From RGIG3009 sp045541495 (GTDB lineage Bacteria; Bacillota; Clostridia; Oscillospirales; Acutalibacteraceae): a stretch of DNA of 64,000 nt. This document shows, one piece after another, positions 44,142 to 53,989 of the stretch (within the stretch, counting starts at the first letter, position 1; each line of letters begins with the position of its first letter). Position numbers and translations under genes: made by a program. Where the stretch lies: the NCBI GenBank assembly GCA_045541495.1, contig JAZQJE010000040.1:6603-70602 (forward strand), given 5' to 3'. The notes below the pieces were generated by a model. It was not told the origin of the DNA, searched no databases, and saw only the letters and a list, made by a program, of their open reading frames with translations.

Positions 44142-45344
44142 CTATTTCGAATATACTTGTCCCGGATGGTTACGTATACATCCGTAGATCTCCAATTCCG
44201 TAAGCACGGAAAAGATCTCACCAAGGGGCAATCCCGTTTGTTCCAGAATTTGTTCGGGCGAAACGGGCGTTTCGCTTAAAGCGTCATAGACACGCCGACA
44301 GGCATCGGACACGCCAGCAGGCAACGACGGAACTGTGACAACGGAAACAGGTTTCGTTTCCGTTTCTTGTTCTGTTGGGTGTGGCTTTTCCACCGGTGCG
44401 AAACGCCGAAAATACTCGCTGTAAGCTTGTTGCGCTCTGTCGGCTTCTTCCTCGTTCAGCATATCCCCGCAACGGACTTGATATTCTTGCAAAATATCCG
44501 ACGGAGCAGTCACCGCCACGGCGCCGTCACGAATCAATCGGTTACCGCCTTGGCTAAACGGTGACAAAATGGAACCGGGAACAGAAAACACGTCTTTCCC
44601 CTGATCACGCGCCAATCGTGCTGTCATCAATGCCCCACTACGACGCGGTGCTTCCACCACGCAAACGCCCCAAGATAAACCACTGATAAGGCGATTGCGC
44701 ACTTGAAAAACACCGGGACCAACTTCCGTACCGGGCGGATATTCGCTGATGAGCGCACCGCCCTGTTTCACGATGTTTTCTCGCATAAAACGATTGACCA
44801 CCGGATAGTTTATATCTAAACCGCAGGCCTGTACGGCAACTGTTACACCGCCGCCGTACAACGCACCTTCGTGAGCGGCACGATCGATCCCTTTGGCACC
44901 GCCGCTGATAACCAAACACCCCGCGGCCGCAAGACCTGCCGCTATCCCGCCTGCCGCCTCTAAACCGTATGGTGTACATTTCCGTGTGCCCACAACACCG
45001 ATCACCGGCATACGTTCCAAATCGGGCAAAACGCCTCTGCCGTACAAAGCCAACGGTGGGGAATACAACTGTTTGAACGGTGTCGGATAGTCGGGACTGT
45101 CCGGCGTTAAGATCCAACCGTTTTGTTTTAGAGCTCGCTCAGCTAAGGTTTTTACACCATCAAGATCTTTATTGCATAATGCTTCCAACGTGTTATCCGG
45201 TACGCCCACATAGCGAAAATCCGCACGTTCGGCACGATAAATCTCTTCCACCGTGGAAAATTTGCGAAACAACCGCGGTACGGTGGCGGTGCCTTGATGG
45301 ATAGCGGCTTGTAACCACATCCAATACAGGGTGGTATCATTCAT
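44142..45344 (-). CDS. dprA: DNA processing protein DprA
   Basis: DprA loads RecA on incoming single-stranded DNA during transformation. The Rossmann core has VGTRKCTPYG, ISGGAKGIDRAAHEGAL, EYPPGTEVGPG and FQVRNRLISGLS. A C-terminal winged-helix domain (about 335-400: EQILEQTGLPLGEIFSVL) is joined by a Pro/Glu-rich linker. The start is taken at MNDTTLY, coupled to the preceding gene. Competence genes are not seen nearby, so the role may be general. Confidence 0.94.
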   Translation of the reverse strand: MNDTTLYWMWLQAAIHQGTATVPRLFRKFSTVEEIYRAERADFRYVGVPDNTLEALCNKDLDGVKTLAERALKQNGWILTPDSPDYPTPFKQLYSPPLALYGRGVLPDLERMPVIGVVGTRKCTPYGLEAAGGIAAGLAAAGCLVISGGAKGIDRAAHEGALYGGGVTVAVQACGLDINYPVVNRFMRENIVKQGGALISEYPPGTEVGPGVFQVRNRLISGLSWGVCVVEAPRRSGALMTARLARDQGKDVFSVPGSILSPFSQGGNRLIRDGAVAVTAPSDILQEYQVRCGDMLNEEEADRAQQAYSEYFRRFAPVEKPHPTEQETETKPVSVVTVPSLPAGVSDACRRVYDALSETPVSPEQILEQTGLPLGEIFSVLTELEIYGCIRNHPGQVYSK

Positions 45345-46140
45345 GGTCTGCCGCATCCTTTCGCGTCATTTCCCAAAAAACGATGCCCGCCGCCATGGAA
45401 GCGTTCAGCGATTCCGCTCTCCCGCGCATGGGGATAGTGGCGCGAACCGTACAAGTTTCCACAACACTCGCCGACAATCCGTTGCCTTCGTTACCGATAA
45501 CGGCGATTGTTCCGGTTCCCATGGAAAGAGATTGAACGGGAACAGCCGTATCGTCCACAACACAGGCAACTGTTGTAAAGCCTTGTTCGGCAAGGCGAGG
45601 CAACAGTGCACATAAATTTCCGACGGAATATAGCGGCAAGCGGAATACACCGCCCATACTGCTGCGAAGAACTTTGGGGTTATACGGATCACAACAACCG
45701 TCGGACAGCAACAGGCCATCCAATCCAAAAGCTTCTGCCGTACGGATCATGGTGCCCAAATTACCGGGATCTTGCACCGTTTCCAACGCCGCGTAACGGC
45801 CGATAGAAAGCGGTTTATCCGTCAGTAACAGGGGTTCCGACATAACACAGATGCAAAACACACCTTGAGGCGCATTGGTATCGGCGATATACGCGGCCAA
45901 CCCGTCGGTGATTTCATAGGCAGGGGCCTCGGCGCAGACCGCCGCGGTTTGAGCGGGGTATTGCTGACGGGCGTGAGCCGTATACAATACGGTCTCGATT
46001 ACAACACCGGAGCGGGCCGCATCTTCACATAAACGAGCGCCTTCCAACACAAAACGGCCCATTCGGCGACGGTGTTTTCCGTCTGTCAACAGGTGCCGAT
46101 ATTCGCGGATAAAACGATTATCGCGGCTGGTAATCTCCAC
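45337..46140 (-). CDS. SpoU-family RNA 2'-O-methyltransferase
   Basis: A second TrmH/SpoU-type SPOUT enzyme. The substrate domain has RFVLEGARLCEDAA; the catalytic domain has DPGNLGTMIRTAEAFG, IGNEGNGLSASV and IPMRGRAESLNAS. It starts at GTG (46140) with GGGGAGGA six bases upstream; the frame's upstream ATG overlaps the rplT terminator. Its position behind rplT is common in Firmicutes. Target site is not identifiable from sequence. Confidence 0.88.
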   Translation of the reverse strand: MEITSRDNRFIREYRHLLTDGKHRRRMGRFVLEGARLCEDAARSGVVIETVLYTAHARQQYPAQTAAVCAEAPAYEITDGLAAYIADTNAPQGVFCICVMSEPLLLTDKPLSIGRYAALETVQDPGNLGTMIRTAEAFGLDGLLLSDGCCDPYNPKVLRSSMGGVFRLPLYSVGNLCALLPRLAEQGFTTVACVVDDTAVPVQSLSMGTGTIAVIGNEGNGLSASVVETCTVRATIPMRGRAESLNASMAAGIVFWEMTRKDAADHE

Positions 46141-46161
46141 AAGCGATCCTCCCCACTCTAC

Positions 46162-46193
46162 GAACAAACGCCCGTAGGCAATGCCGACGGGCG
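46162..46193 (-). terminator. Intrinsic terminator after rplT
   Basis: CGCCCGTCGGCATTGCCTACGGGCG forms a stem with one mismatch, then TTTGTTCGT. The T-run is short, so some transcripts may read into the methyltransferase gene. Confidence 0.7.
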
Positions 46194-46203
46194 TAAGTAC
46201 AGC

Positions 46204-46560
46204 TTAATTTAAAGCAGCTTTAGCTTTCTCAGCCAAGCCGGCAAAAGCGGCGGCATCCGAAACAGCCAATTCAGCCAGCATTTTACGGTTGAGGGTGATG
46301 TTGGCCTTTTTCAGACCGTTCATGAATGTGGAGTAGTTCATACCGTTGATCTTCGCAGCAGCGGAGATACGGGTGATCCACAAGCGACGGAAATCTCTCT
46401 TGCGTTGTTTACGGCCGATGTATGCATACTGGCCGGATTTCATGACCGCTTCTTTCGCGGTACGGAACAGGCGAGATTTGGCACCAAAGTAGCCTTTCGC
46501 CAGTTTCAAAGTCTTTTTTCTTCTTTTGCGCGTCATCATTGCGCCTTTAACACGAGCCAT
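46204..46560 (-). CDS. rplT: Ribosomal protein bL20
   Basis: The 118-residue basic protein begins MARVKGAMMTRKRRKKTLKL (family start with RRKK) and has KLAKGYFGAKSRLFRTAKEA and INGMNYSTFMNGLKKA. It assembles early in the 50S subunit and represses its own operon in Bacillus by binding the infC leader. It is the last gene of infC-rpmI-rplT. Confidence 0.97.
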   Translation of the reverse strand: MARVKGAMMTRKRRKKTLKLAKGYFGAKSRLFRTAKEAVMKSGQYAYIGRKQRKRDFRRLWITRISAAAKINGMNYSTFMNGLKKANITLNRKMLAELAVSDAAAFAGLAEKAKAALN

Positions 46561-46589
46561 GTCTTATATCCTCCGTTTCTCTGCTTCGA

Positions 46590-46787
46590 TTATTTGTACG
46601 GAATCAGGCGTTTTACTTGAGCCACATTGGTGACATCGGCAATCGCCGTCTTACGCAGGTTTCTCTTACGTTTGGTGGTCTTCTTGTTCAGAATGTGGGA
46701 CTTGTAGGCGTGTGCGCGCACGACCTTGCCGGTCTTGGTCAGCTTGAAACGCTTTTTCGCGCCGCTGTGCGTTTTGATTTTAGGCAT
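46590..46787 (-). CDS. rpmI: Ribosomal protein bL35
   Basis: A 65-residue basic protein: MPKIKTHSGAKKRFKLTKTG, then RAHAYKSHILNKKTTKRKR. This is the classic bL35 sequence. AAGGAGGA is well placed. It sits between infC and rplT. Confidence 0.97.
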   Translation of the reverse strand: MPKIKTHSGAKKRFKLTKTGKVVRAHAYKSHILNKKTTKRKRNLRKTAIADVTNVAQVKRLIPYK

Positions 46788-46814
46788 AACAGTATCCTCC
46801 TTAATATTCTTCCC

Positions 46815-47333
46815 TTATTTGGCAGTTTTCGGTGCAAGGAACATCAGCATATTGCGACCTTCCATTTTGGCGGGCTTTTCCACCGAACCCAACTCGGCGC
46901 AGGTTTCGGCAAACCGTTTCATGGTTTCAAGCCCGATCTCGGGATGGCCCATTTCACGGCCGCGGAAACGGATGGAAACTTTTACTTTGTTACCGTCTTG
47001 CAAAAAGCGCATGGCGTGTTTTGCTTTGGTATTGAAATCCGCCACATCGATATTGAGGGACAAACGGATCTCCTTCGTTTCCACCAATCGTTGATTTTTC
47101 CGTGCTTCTTTTTCGCGTTTGGCTTGTTCGAAACGATATTTACCATAGTCCATGATACGGCACACCGGCGGGGTCGCCGTGGGTGCGATCTTGACCAAGT
47201 CATATCCTTGTTCGTCAGCCAGTTTTTGTGCCTCTTGCGCGGACATAACGCCCAACTGAGCGCCGTCTGCGCCGATCAAGCGAACCTCGTTGTCACGGAT
47301 CTGTTCATTGATCTGCAATTCCTTCGTTGCGAT
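46815..47333 (-). CDS. infC: Translation initiation factor IF-3 with an AUC start codon
   Basis: IF-3 keeps 30S subunits free and checks start codons. The protein starts IATKELQINEQIR and contains LIGADGAQLGVM, PPVCRIMDYGKYRFEQ and KVSIRFRGREMGH. The only codon at correct spacing from the strong GGAGG is ATC at 47331-47333; no ATG, GTG or TTG is usable, as upstream codons lead into the leader terminator. A rare start codon lets IF-3 limit its own synthesis, as AUU does in E. coli. It leads the infC-rpmI-rplT operon. Confidence 0.93.
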   Translation of the reverse strand: MATKELQINEQIRDNEVRLIGADGAQLGVMSAQEAQKLADEQGYDLVKIAPTATPPVCRIMDYGKYRFEQAKREKEARKNQRLVETKEIRLSLNIDVADFNTKAKHAMRFLQDGNKVKVSIRFRGREMGHPEIGLETMKRFAETCAELGSVEKPAKMEGRNMLMFLAPKTAK

Positions 47334-47363
47334 GGGTAAACACCTCCACCTGTTTTCTACGTG

Positions 47364-47490
47364 AAAAAACGCGGGCACAGCAATGCCCGCGTTAAAAACA
47401 CACCCTGAACATCAGAGGACTTGTGTATTGACCTGCTGGGAACGAGATCCGCAGGTGAGAGCGGGCAACGCTCTGCTTTGTTTTCTTACC
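47364..47490 (-). promoter_or_regulatory. L20-type autoregulatory leader of the infC operon with terminator
   Basis: The 5' leader has GAGCGTTGCCCGCTC, ACCTGCGGATCTCGTTCCCAGCAGGT and other short stems, then an intrinsic terminator (AACGCGGGCATTGCTGTGCCCGCGTT; 47368-47393, followed by TTTTTT) just before the infC ribosome site. This architecture fits the L20 leader class, where bL20 binds the leader and favours termination. Class assignment rests on position and memory of the consensus; a covariance search would confirm it. Confidence 0.6.
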
Positions 47491-47495
47491 GATAT

Positions 47496-47524
47496 ACTAT
47501 ATCAACATTTTTCCAAAATGTCAA
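47496..47524 (-). promoter_or_regulatory. Sigma-A promoter of the infC operon
   Basis: TTGACA (47519-47524), 17-base spacer and TATAGT (47496-47501) on the minus strand. Confidence 0.85.
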
Positions 47525-47543
47525 TACCTATCTGAAAAGTTTT

Positions 47544-48512
47544 TTAAATCGAAATTTCGTGAGCAATACGGTACAGATCCCGATCAAAGGGTTTTTTCAT
47601 CTGTAACGCATCTTCAATATCAAAGTGCGTAATACGGTCGTGCTGAATGGTTACCACACGGTTGCTCTTACCGGCCAACAACAGATCCACCGCATAGTTG
47701 CCCATCTGGCTCGCCAACACACGATCGCGCACGGTGGGATCGCCGCCCCGTTGTACGTGACCGAGAATGGTAGCACGGGTTTCCACGCCCGTCTCCTCTT
47801 CGATCCGTTTGGCCAGATCCATCACATGGCCGATTCCTTCCGCCACGATGATGATAAAATGCTTCTTCCCGCTGGCGGAGGTCTTTTTCATGCGCTGAAT
47901 AATATCTTTTTGAAAATCGTAAGGCACTTCGGGCACTAAAATACTGGTAGCACCGACGGCAATACCTACATTCAAGGCCAAGTATCCCGCATGACGACCC
48001 ATAACTTCCACCACGCTACAACGATCGTGAGATTGCGAGGTATCACGCAATTTGTCGATCATGCCCATACAGGTGTTCAGCGCCGTATCATAACCGATGG
48101 TCTGTTCGCAACAGGAGATATCGTTGTCGATAGTGCCGGGAATACCGATGCACGGTACCCCGTGACGGGTCAGGTCCTGCGCACCGCGGAACGAACCGTC
48201 GCCGCCGATGACGACCAGGCCCTCGATCCCGTATTGCTTACAGGTGTTCACCGCTTTTTGCATACCTTCCTCAGTACAAAATTCGGGGCTTCGCGCCGTG
48301 TACAGCGCCGTACCGCCGCGATGAATGATATCGGAAACACTGCGCAGATTCAACAGTTCCAAATCACCGTGAATCAATCCGTTATATCCTCTATATACAC
48401 CGTAAACCTCAACGCCGCGGCCGATCGCTGTACGCGCTACCGCACGTACGGCTGCATTCATGCCGGGAGCGTCACCGCCGCTAGTTAAAACTGCAATTCT
48501 TTTAATAGCCAT
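47544..48512 (-). CDS. pfkA: ATP-dependent 6-phosphofructokinase
   Basis: PfkA phosphorylates fructose 6-phosphate. The 322-residue protein has IAVLTSGGDAPGMNAAVR at the N-terminus, VIGGDGSFRGAQ, GIPGTIDNDIS (catalytic TID), and EVMGRHAGYLAL. The GGDGS ATP-type loop supports ATP rather than pyrophosphate as donor. Start MAIKRIAV has AAGGAG. It has its own promoter behind dnaE. Confidence 0.96.
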   Translation of the reverse strand: MAIKRIAVLTSGGDAPGMNAAVRAVARTAIGRGVEVYGVYRGYNGLIHGDLELLNLRSVSDIIHRGGTALYTARSPEFCTEEGMQKAVNTCKQYGIEGLVVIGGDGSFRGAQDLTRHGVPCIGIPGTIDNDISCCEQTIGYDTALNTCMGMIDKLRDTSQSHDRCSVVEVMGRHAGYLALNVGIAVGATSILVPEVPYDFQKDIIQRMKKTSASGKKHFIIIVAEGIGHVMDLAKRIEEETGVETRATILGHVQRGGDPTVRDRVLASQMGNYAVDLLLAGKSNRVVTIQHDRITHFDIEDALQMKKPFDRDLYRIAHEISI

Positions 48513-48552
48513 ATTGTGCCGACTCCTTCGAACCAAATTGCTCAGTCAGTTT

Positions 48553-48581
48553 ATTATATACAGCCGTTTTTAAAATAGCAA
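48553..48581 (-). promoter_or_regulatory. Sigma-A promoter of pfkA
   Basis: TTGCTA (48576-48581), 17-base spacer and TATAAT (48553-48558) on the minus strand, 40 bases before the start codon. Confidence 0.75.
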
Positions 48582-48628
48582 GCGATATTCCCGTTTTTTC
48601 AATCGCAGCGACCGATTTTGCAACATCT

Positions 48629-51600
48629 TTACCAAACCTTTGCAACATTTTCGCAACCGATAATGCGTTGCAATTCCTCAATCAACACCTGTTCAGGAGT
48701 GATCCACAACTCGGCCGGTGTGCGCATCAATTTACCGGTATCCTCCAGTCGGAGATACACCGGTGTTTTACCGTCAAAAACACGCAAAACTTTTTGGATC
48801 CGTTTCCACTTTGCGCTTGTAATCGACGGTATGCGAAGATACAGACCGGGATTAGTGATCTTTTTCGGCGGCGAAACCGGCGAGACGGCGGGTACAGCAG
48901 GAATGGTGCTCGGGGAAGGGGCTATTTCCAAACTGTTCACCAAAATACTCGGTACTTCGTCTTCGCGGGAACTGATACGACCTTGTACGACGACCACACG
49001 ACCTACACGCAACAAGGAACGGCATTGTTCTAAAGTGCGAGCGAAGATCACCAATTCGATCGAATCGTACATATCTTCCAACACCGCATATGCCATTTGC
49101 GAATTATTGCGGGTGGATTTCAGTTGCACTTTCTCTATCATGCCCAACAGAGTGACTGCTTGTCCGTCAACAAACTCCGCTTTTTCTCCTGCATTCGCAT
49201 CCGTAAAGGCAGCGATCAAGCGATCAATACGGGCGGCATGCAAACAGCGATGCAATTCCGTATAGGGTTTCATGGGATTGCCGGTGAGATATAGACCAGA
49301 CACTTCTTTTTCCATCGCCAACAATTCCTCATAAGGGAATTCTTCTACATTCGGCAACATCGGCTCTTGAATATCTGACGTTTGCGGGTCGGCAAAGAAA
49401 TCTAACTGACCGTCTACATTCCGACGATTGTTATTTTCCAATTCCTCCAATATGAACGGCAGCGATTCCAACATTTGACGGCGATTGGCACCAAGACCGT
49501 CTAATGCGCCGCAACGAATTAAACTTTCCACCGCACGGCGATTAAAATCTCGACGACGAGACATCCTTTCGCAGAACGAATAAAAGCCGGTAAACAATCC
49601 GTTTTCTTCCCGTTCCGCCACCAATTGGTGAATCAGACCACGACCGAGATTTTTAACCGCTAACAAACCGAAGCGAATATGATCACCCGCCACGGTAAAC
49701 GCCGATAAACTTTCGTTGACAGACGGTGGCAATACGCGGATACGCATCCGTTCACATTCACCGATATACCCCGCAACTTTACCGCTGTCCAGCACACTGG
49801 TGAGCAAAGCCGCCATATATTCTTTCGGATAAAACACTTTGAGATACGCCGTCTGATAGGCTATCAGTGCATAGGGTGCCGAATGGGATTTGTTAAATCC
49901 ATAGGATGAAAAGGTGACCATTTCATCGTAGATCCTGTCGGCGACCGTTTCGCTGATACCGCGGCGCACACAGCCCTCTACCAATACCGCCCCTTGTTCA
50001 TCGGCAAGGCCATGGACAAAGATCTCACGCTCCTGCTTCATAACGTCGTGCTTTTTCTTCGACATGGCGCGCCGCACCAGATCCGCGCGGCCGAACGAAT
50101 ACCCCGCCAGTTCGCGGAAAATCTGCATAACCTGTTCTTGATACACAATACAACCGTATGTCACCTGCAGAATGGGACGTAACCGTTCATGGAGATACGT
50201 CACTCGTTCGGGATAATGGCGGTTTTCGATGTAACGAGGAATGGAGTCCATGGGGCCGGGACGGAACAAGGCGTTCACCGCAATAATATCCTCGAAGGAA
50301 TCGGGTTTCAGTTGCGTAAGCACGCGCTTCATTCCGGCGGATTCCAACTGGAATACGCCGTCACTATTCCCTTGGGATAACATTTTATACACCGCAGGAG
50401 AGTCCAGCGAAATACGTTGAATATCAAAGGCGGGATCGCTGTTTTGACGGACCATGGTCACTGCATCGTGGATAACGGTCAAGTTGCGAAGCCCTAAGAA
50501 ATCCATCTTTAACAGGCCCAATTCTTCCAATACCGTCATGGTATATTGCGTAGCTATCAAGTCACCGTTGACACACAACGGCACATATTCCGAAACGGGT
50601 TTTGCGGTAATAACCACACCTGCCGCGTGAGTAGAGGCATGGCGAGGCATACCCTCCACCTTTTTCGCCATATCGATCAGACGGCGAACTTGCTCATCGC
50701 TCTCATACAACTCCCGCAGATCTTTGGATTGGGAAAGGGCTTTATCCAAGGTCATATTCAGTTCCCAAGGAACCTTTTTCGCCACGGTATCCCCCACGGC
50801 GTAGGATAACCCCAAGGCACGCGCCACATCACGGATGGCGGCTCTTGCCGCCAACGTTCCGAAGGTGACGATCTGCGCCACATGATCTTCCCCGTATTTG
50901 TTTATGACATAATCGATAACTTCCTGTCGCCGTTCGTTACAAAAATCGATATCGAAGTCGGGCATACTGATCCGTTCCGGATTTAAAAAGCGCTCGAATA
51001 GCAACTGATATTTTATGGGATCAATGCCTGTGATCCCGATACAATAGGCACACAAGCTTCCTGCGCCAGAACCACGACCGGGCCCCACGGGAATACCCTT
51101 GCGCTTAGCGTACTGAACAAAATCGTTAACAATGAGATAATAATTCACATATCCCATATTGCGAATGGTCTGCAATTCGTATTCCAGTCGCTTCACGATA
51201 GCAGCATCGGGAGATTCACCGTAATGCCGCCGCAACCCCTCGTAGCACTGCCGACGGAAATAGGCATAATTGTCCCCGCCCGGTGCTTCAAAAGCAGGCA
51301 ATTTTGTTTTACCAAACTCCAACTCGACCTGACAGCGCTCGGCAATTTTTACCGTATTTTCCACGGCTTCTTCAGGAAATAATGCGCGCATCTCGTCTTC
51401 CGATTTGATATAAAATTCATCGGTTTCAAAAGCGATGGGGTTGGGCTCGTCCACGGTTGTGTTGGTTTGAATGCACAACAGTACTTTCTGCATTTGGGCA
51501 TCGTCCCGCGTGAGATAATGGGCGTCGTTGGTGCACACAGGCGAAATACCCGTTTCACGGCACAATCGTAACAGCCCGCGATTGACCATAGCTTGATCCG

Positions 51601-52138
51601 CGAGACCGTGATCCTGCAACTCTAAAAAGAAGTTGTCTGCCCCGAACAACTGCCGATACTCAAGGGCAAGTCGTTTGGCTTTATCATAATCGTTGTTTCG
51701 CAAAGCCGCAGGAATCTCGCCCGCCAAACAAGCCGAGAGGGCGATCAATCCCTCATGATATTGTGCCAGCAACTCTCGGTCTACGCGAGGTTTGCCGTAA
51801 AAGCCGTCTGTCCACGCCGCTGATACCAGCCGAACGAGATTGGCGTATCCTGTTTCGTTTTCGCACAACAGCACCAAATGATGATGATCGTTGTCGATAC
51901 CGTGCAATTTGTCGTGGCGTGTGCGAGCCGCCACATATACTTCGCACCCTAAGATCGGTTTGACCCCCGCCTGTTTGGCGGCTTTATAAAATTCCACTAA
52001 GGCATACATCACGCCGTGATCGGTGATGGCTACCGCGGTTTGTCCCACTTCTTTCACACGGGAAATAAGCCCGTTTAAACGGCAAGCGCCGTCTAACAGG
52101 CTGTACTCACTGTGCACATGAAGATGGACAAAGGACAT
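48629..52138 (-). CDS. dnaE: DNA polymerase III alpha subunit DnaE
   Basis: In Firmicutes DnaE extends primers for PolC. The 1169-residue protein starts with the PHP domain (SFVHLHVHSEYSLLDGACR). The palm has PDFDIDFCNERR with catalytic Asp residues, then GPGRGSGAGSL just before it, and FSSYGFNKSHS. A helix-hairpin-helix and an OB fold close the C-terminus. MSF start follows AGAGGG by seven bases. whiA lies 12 bases upstream. Confidence 0.97.
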   Translation of the reverse strand: MSFVHLHVHSEYSLLDGACRLNGLISRVKEVGQTAVAITDHGVMYALVEFYKAAKQAGVKPILGCEVYVAARTRHDKLHGIDNDHHHLVLLCENETGYANLVRLVSAAWTDGFYGKPRVDRELLAQYHEGLIALSACLAGEIPAALRNNDYDKAKRLALEYRQLFGADNFFLELQDHGLADQAMVNRGLLRLCRETGISPVCTNDAHYLTRDDAQMQKVLLCIQTNTTVDEPNPIAFETDEFYIKSEDEMRALFPEEAVENTVKIAERCQVELEFGKTKLPAFEAPGGDNYAYFRRQCYEGLRRHYGESPDAAIVKRLEYELQTIRNMGYVNYYLIVNDFVQYAKRKGIPVGPGRGSGAGSLCAYCIGITGIDPIKYQLLFERFLNPERISMPDFDIDFCNERRQEVIDYVINKYGEDHVAQIVTFGTLAARAAIRDVARALGLSYAVGDTVAKKVPWELNMTLDKALSQSKDLRELYESDEQVRRLIDMAKKVEGMPRHASTHAAGVVITAKPVSEYVPLCVNGDLIATQYTMTVLEELGLLKMDFLGLRNLTVIHDAVTMVRQNSDPAFDIQRISLDSPAVYKMLSQGNSDGVFQLESAGMKRVLTQLKPDSFEDIIAVNALFRPGPMDSIPRYIENRHYPERVTYLHERLRPILQVTYGCIVYQEQVMQIFRELAGYSFGRADLVRRAMSKKKHDVMKQEREIFVHGLADEQGAVLVEGCVRRGISETVADRIYDEMVTFSSYGFNKSHSAPYALIAYQTAYLKVFYPKEYMAALLTSVLDSGKVAGYIGECERMRIRVLPPSVNESLSAFTVAGDHIRFGLLAVKNLGRGLIHQLVAEREENGLFTGFYSFCERMSRRRDFNRRAVESLIRCGALDGLGANRRQMLESLPFILEELENNNRRNVDGQLDFFADPQTSDIQEPMLPNVEEFPYEELLAMEKEVSGLYLTGNPMKPYTELHRCLHAARIDRLIAAFTDANAGEKAEFVDGQAVTLLGMIEKVQLKSTRNNSQMAYAVLEDMYDSIELVIFARTLEQCRSLLRVGRVVVVQGRISSREDEVPSILVNSLEIAPSPSTIPAVPAVSPVSPPKKITNPGLYLRIPSITSAKWKRIQKVLRVFDGKTPVYLRLEDTGKLMRTPAELWITPEQVLIEELQRIIGCENVAKVW

Positions 52139-52150
52139 AAGCATACCCTC

Positions 52151-53041
52151 TTATAGATTTTCGGCAATCTCAATAATCCGTCGGAACCGATGGTTCACCC
52201 CCGAACGGCTGATGGGCGGTTCCAGATTTTCCCCCAATTCCCGTAACGAGTAATCGGGATTTTCCAAACGCAGGCGGCACAGTTCCCGCAGTTCTTCAGG
52301 CAGAGCATCACATCCCACGGTGCTTTCAATGCGACGCACCGCTTCCGTTTGGGCAACGGATGCCGCGACAGTTTTATCCAAGTTAGCACTTTCGCAATTG
52401 GCGACACGGTTGACATTGTTGCGAATGCTCTTGATCATTTTGACATTCATCAATTCCAGCGAGGCAGATACCGCCCCAATCATGGTGAGGCAATCTTCGA
52501 TCTGCTCGCTTTCTTTGAAATAGACAACGTAGTTGCCTTTCCGCTTCACACATTTTGCCAGTAAGCCCACCTCGCCCATGAGAGTCATGAGATCGTGACT
52601 GAGATTATAATACGGTACATTGAATTCCAAATGGTAATCCACTTCTGGATTGGTGATGGCACCACAGGCCAAAAACGCTCCCCGCAAATAGGCATAGACG
52701 CAAGCATCGCAATCCAAGTTAGCACGATTAAGCCGTATCGCCACTTCGTTGGCATGACCGAAACGGCTGCGAATACGCTCACAGTGTACACCATCCGCCG
52801 TGCTGACGGTGTACAGAGCCGACTTATCCGGCGTATTGGTCACCAAGGATACGCCGCATACGCTCTCGAGAAGGGCGGCATATCGCCGTGCTACGTCACC
52901 ATGTTCGGTCTGCAAGCACACGAGACGAGGCGAAAAGGAACGGCCGAATTCCAACATACCGTAAAGTTGCGCCGCTTCGCAGCAGGCCGCTTCGTTGATA
53001 ATGGCGGCCAATTCCCGTTTTATATCCGATGAAAACGACAT
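52151..53041 (-). CDS. whiA: DNA-binding protein WhiA
   Basis: A homing-endonuclease-like (LAGLIDADG-derived) protein with a C-terminal helix-turn-helix, linked to division and sporulation control. MSFSSDIKRELA is the family start. YLRGAFLACGAITNPE and NRVANCESANLDKT are diagnostic, and LRELGENLEPPISRSGVNHR is the DNA-binding helix. Length 296. GGGAGG precedes the start. The usual neighbours rapZ and yvcK are missing here. Confidence 0.94.
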   Translation of the reverse strand: MSFSSDIKRELAAIINEAACCEAAQLYGMLEFGRSFSPRLVCLQTEHGDVARRYAALLESVCGVSLVTNTPDKSALYTVSTADGVHCERIRSRFGHANEVAIRLNRANLDCDACVYAYLRGAFLACGAITNPEVDYHLEFNVPYYNLSHDLMTLMGEVGLLAKCVKRKGNYVVYFKESEQIEDCLTMIGAVSASLELMNVKMIKSIRNNVNRVANCESANLDKTVAASVAQTEAVRRIESTVGCDALPEELRELCRLRLENPDYSLRELGENLEPPISRSGVNHRFRRIIEIAENL

Positions 53042-53075
53042 AGGTACCTCCCGCGGAACGGAAAGTGTTTTCCCT

Positions 53076-53972
53076 TTACCGTCCAATTTGTTGTACTTCC
53101 CGTTCCAGTTGAACGCCGTATGTTTCCCACACTTTTTGCTGGACCTGCCGGCACAGTGCCATCACATCCGCACAGGTCGCCCTATCGCGATTGATGACGA
53201 AACCGGCGTGCTTTTCACTGACCTGCGCACCGCCTACTGTGAACCCTTTCAGACCGCACTGTTCGATCAACGCCCCCGCGAAATGGCCCACGGGACGTTT
53301 AAAGAAACTGCCGCCACTGGGATATTCTAAGGGTTGTTTATTCCGACGGCGGGACAAATAGTCATCCATACGGCTACGGATCGTCGCAGGATCATCTTTT
53401 TCTAATTCCAGTTCCGCCGAAAGCACCGTCAACGGTTCTTCCATACAGCGACTGTGACGATAACCGAAACGCATTTCCGTTGCATCCAATGTAGTCACTT
53501 CACCGTTCGGCAACAGAACCGTTACGCTTCGGATCACATCTTTTAATTCGCCGCCGTAGGCGCCGGCATTCATATAAACACCGCCGCCTACCGTTCCGGG
53601 GATACCGTAAGCAAATTCTAAGCCCGACAATCCCTGTTCACAGGCGGCAACACATAATTTTCCCAGTGAAAGACCTGCCGGTGCGATCAAACGTTTACCA
53701 TCGAACTGCGGTGTGGCAGGTTGCAACTGTAACACCACACCTTCGATTCCCTCATCGCTGACCAACAAGTTGGAGCCGTTGCCGATCAGCATGATCGGCA
53801 GAGATTCCTTGCGGCAAAAAACATATATGTCAGCCAGTTGTTCTGCCGTTGCCGTAACAAACCAATCCGCCGGCCCGCCGATACGAAAAGAGGTATGGGC
53901 AGACATGAGTTCATCCGTCCACACGCGACACCCCAGTTGTTGCAAGCGTTCGGTGATCTGTTGTTTCTCCAT
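53076..53972 (-). CDS. murB: UDP-N-acetylenolpyruvoylglucosamine reductase MurB
   Basis: MurB makes UDP-MurNAc for peptidoglycan with FAD and NADPH. The 298-residue protein has SFRIGGPADWFV, GNGSNLLVSDEGIEGVVL, GIPGTVGGGVYMNAGAYGGE, and PSGGSFFKRP with the catalytic Ser. The Glu/Arg substrate segment RYRHSR-like (GYRHSR) is present. The start has GGGGGAG. It is 34 bases from whiA. Confidence 0.95.
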   Translation of the reverse strand: MEKQQITERLQQLGCRVWTDELMSAHTSFRIGGPADWFVTATAEQLADIYVFCRKESLPIMLIGNGSNLLVSDEGIEGVVLQLQPATPQFDGKRLIAPAGLSLGKLCVAACEQGLSGLEFAYGIPGTVGGGVYMNAGAYGGELKDVIRSVTVLLPNGEVTTLDATEMRFGYRHSRCMEEPLTVLSAELELEKDDPATIRSRMDDYLSRRRNKQPLEYPSGGSFFKRPVGHFAGALIEQCGLKGFTVGGAQVSEKHAGFVINRDRATCADVMALCRQVQQKVWETYGVQLEREVQQIGR

Positions 53973-53989
53973 GGTCTCCCCCTTCCCTG

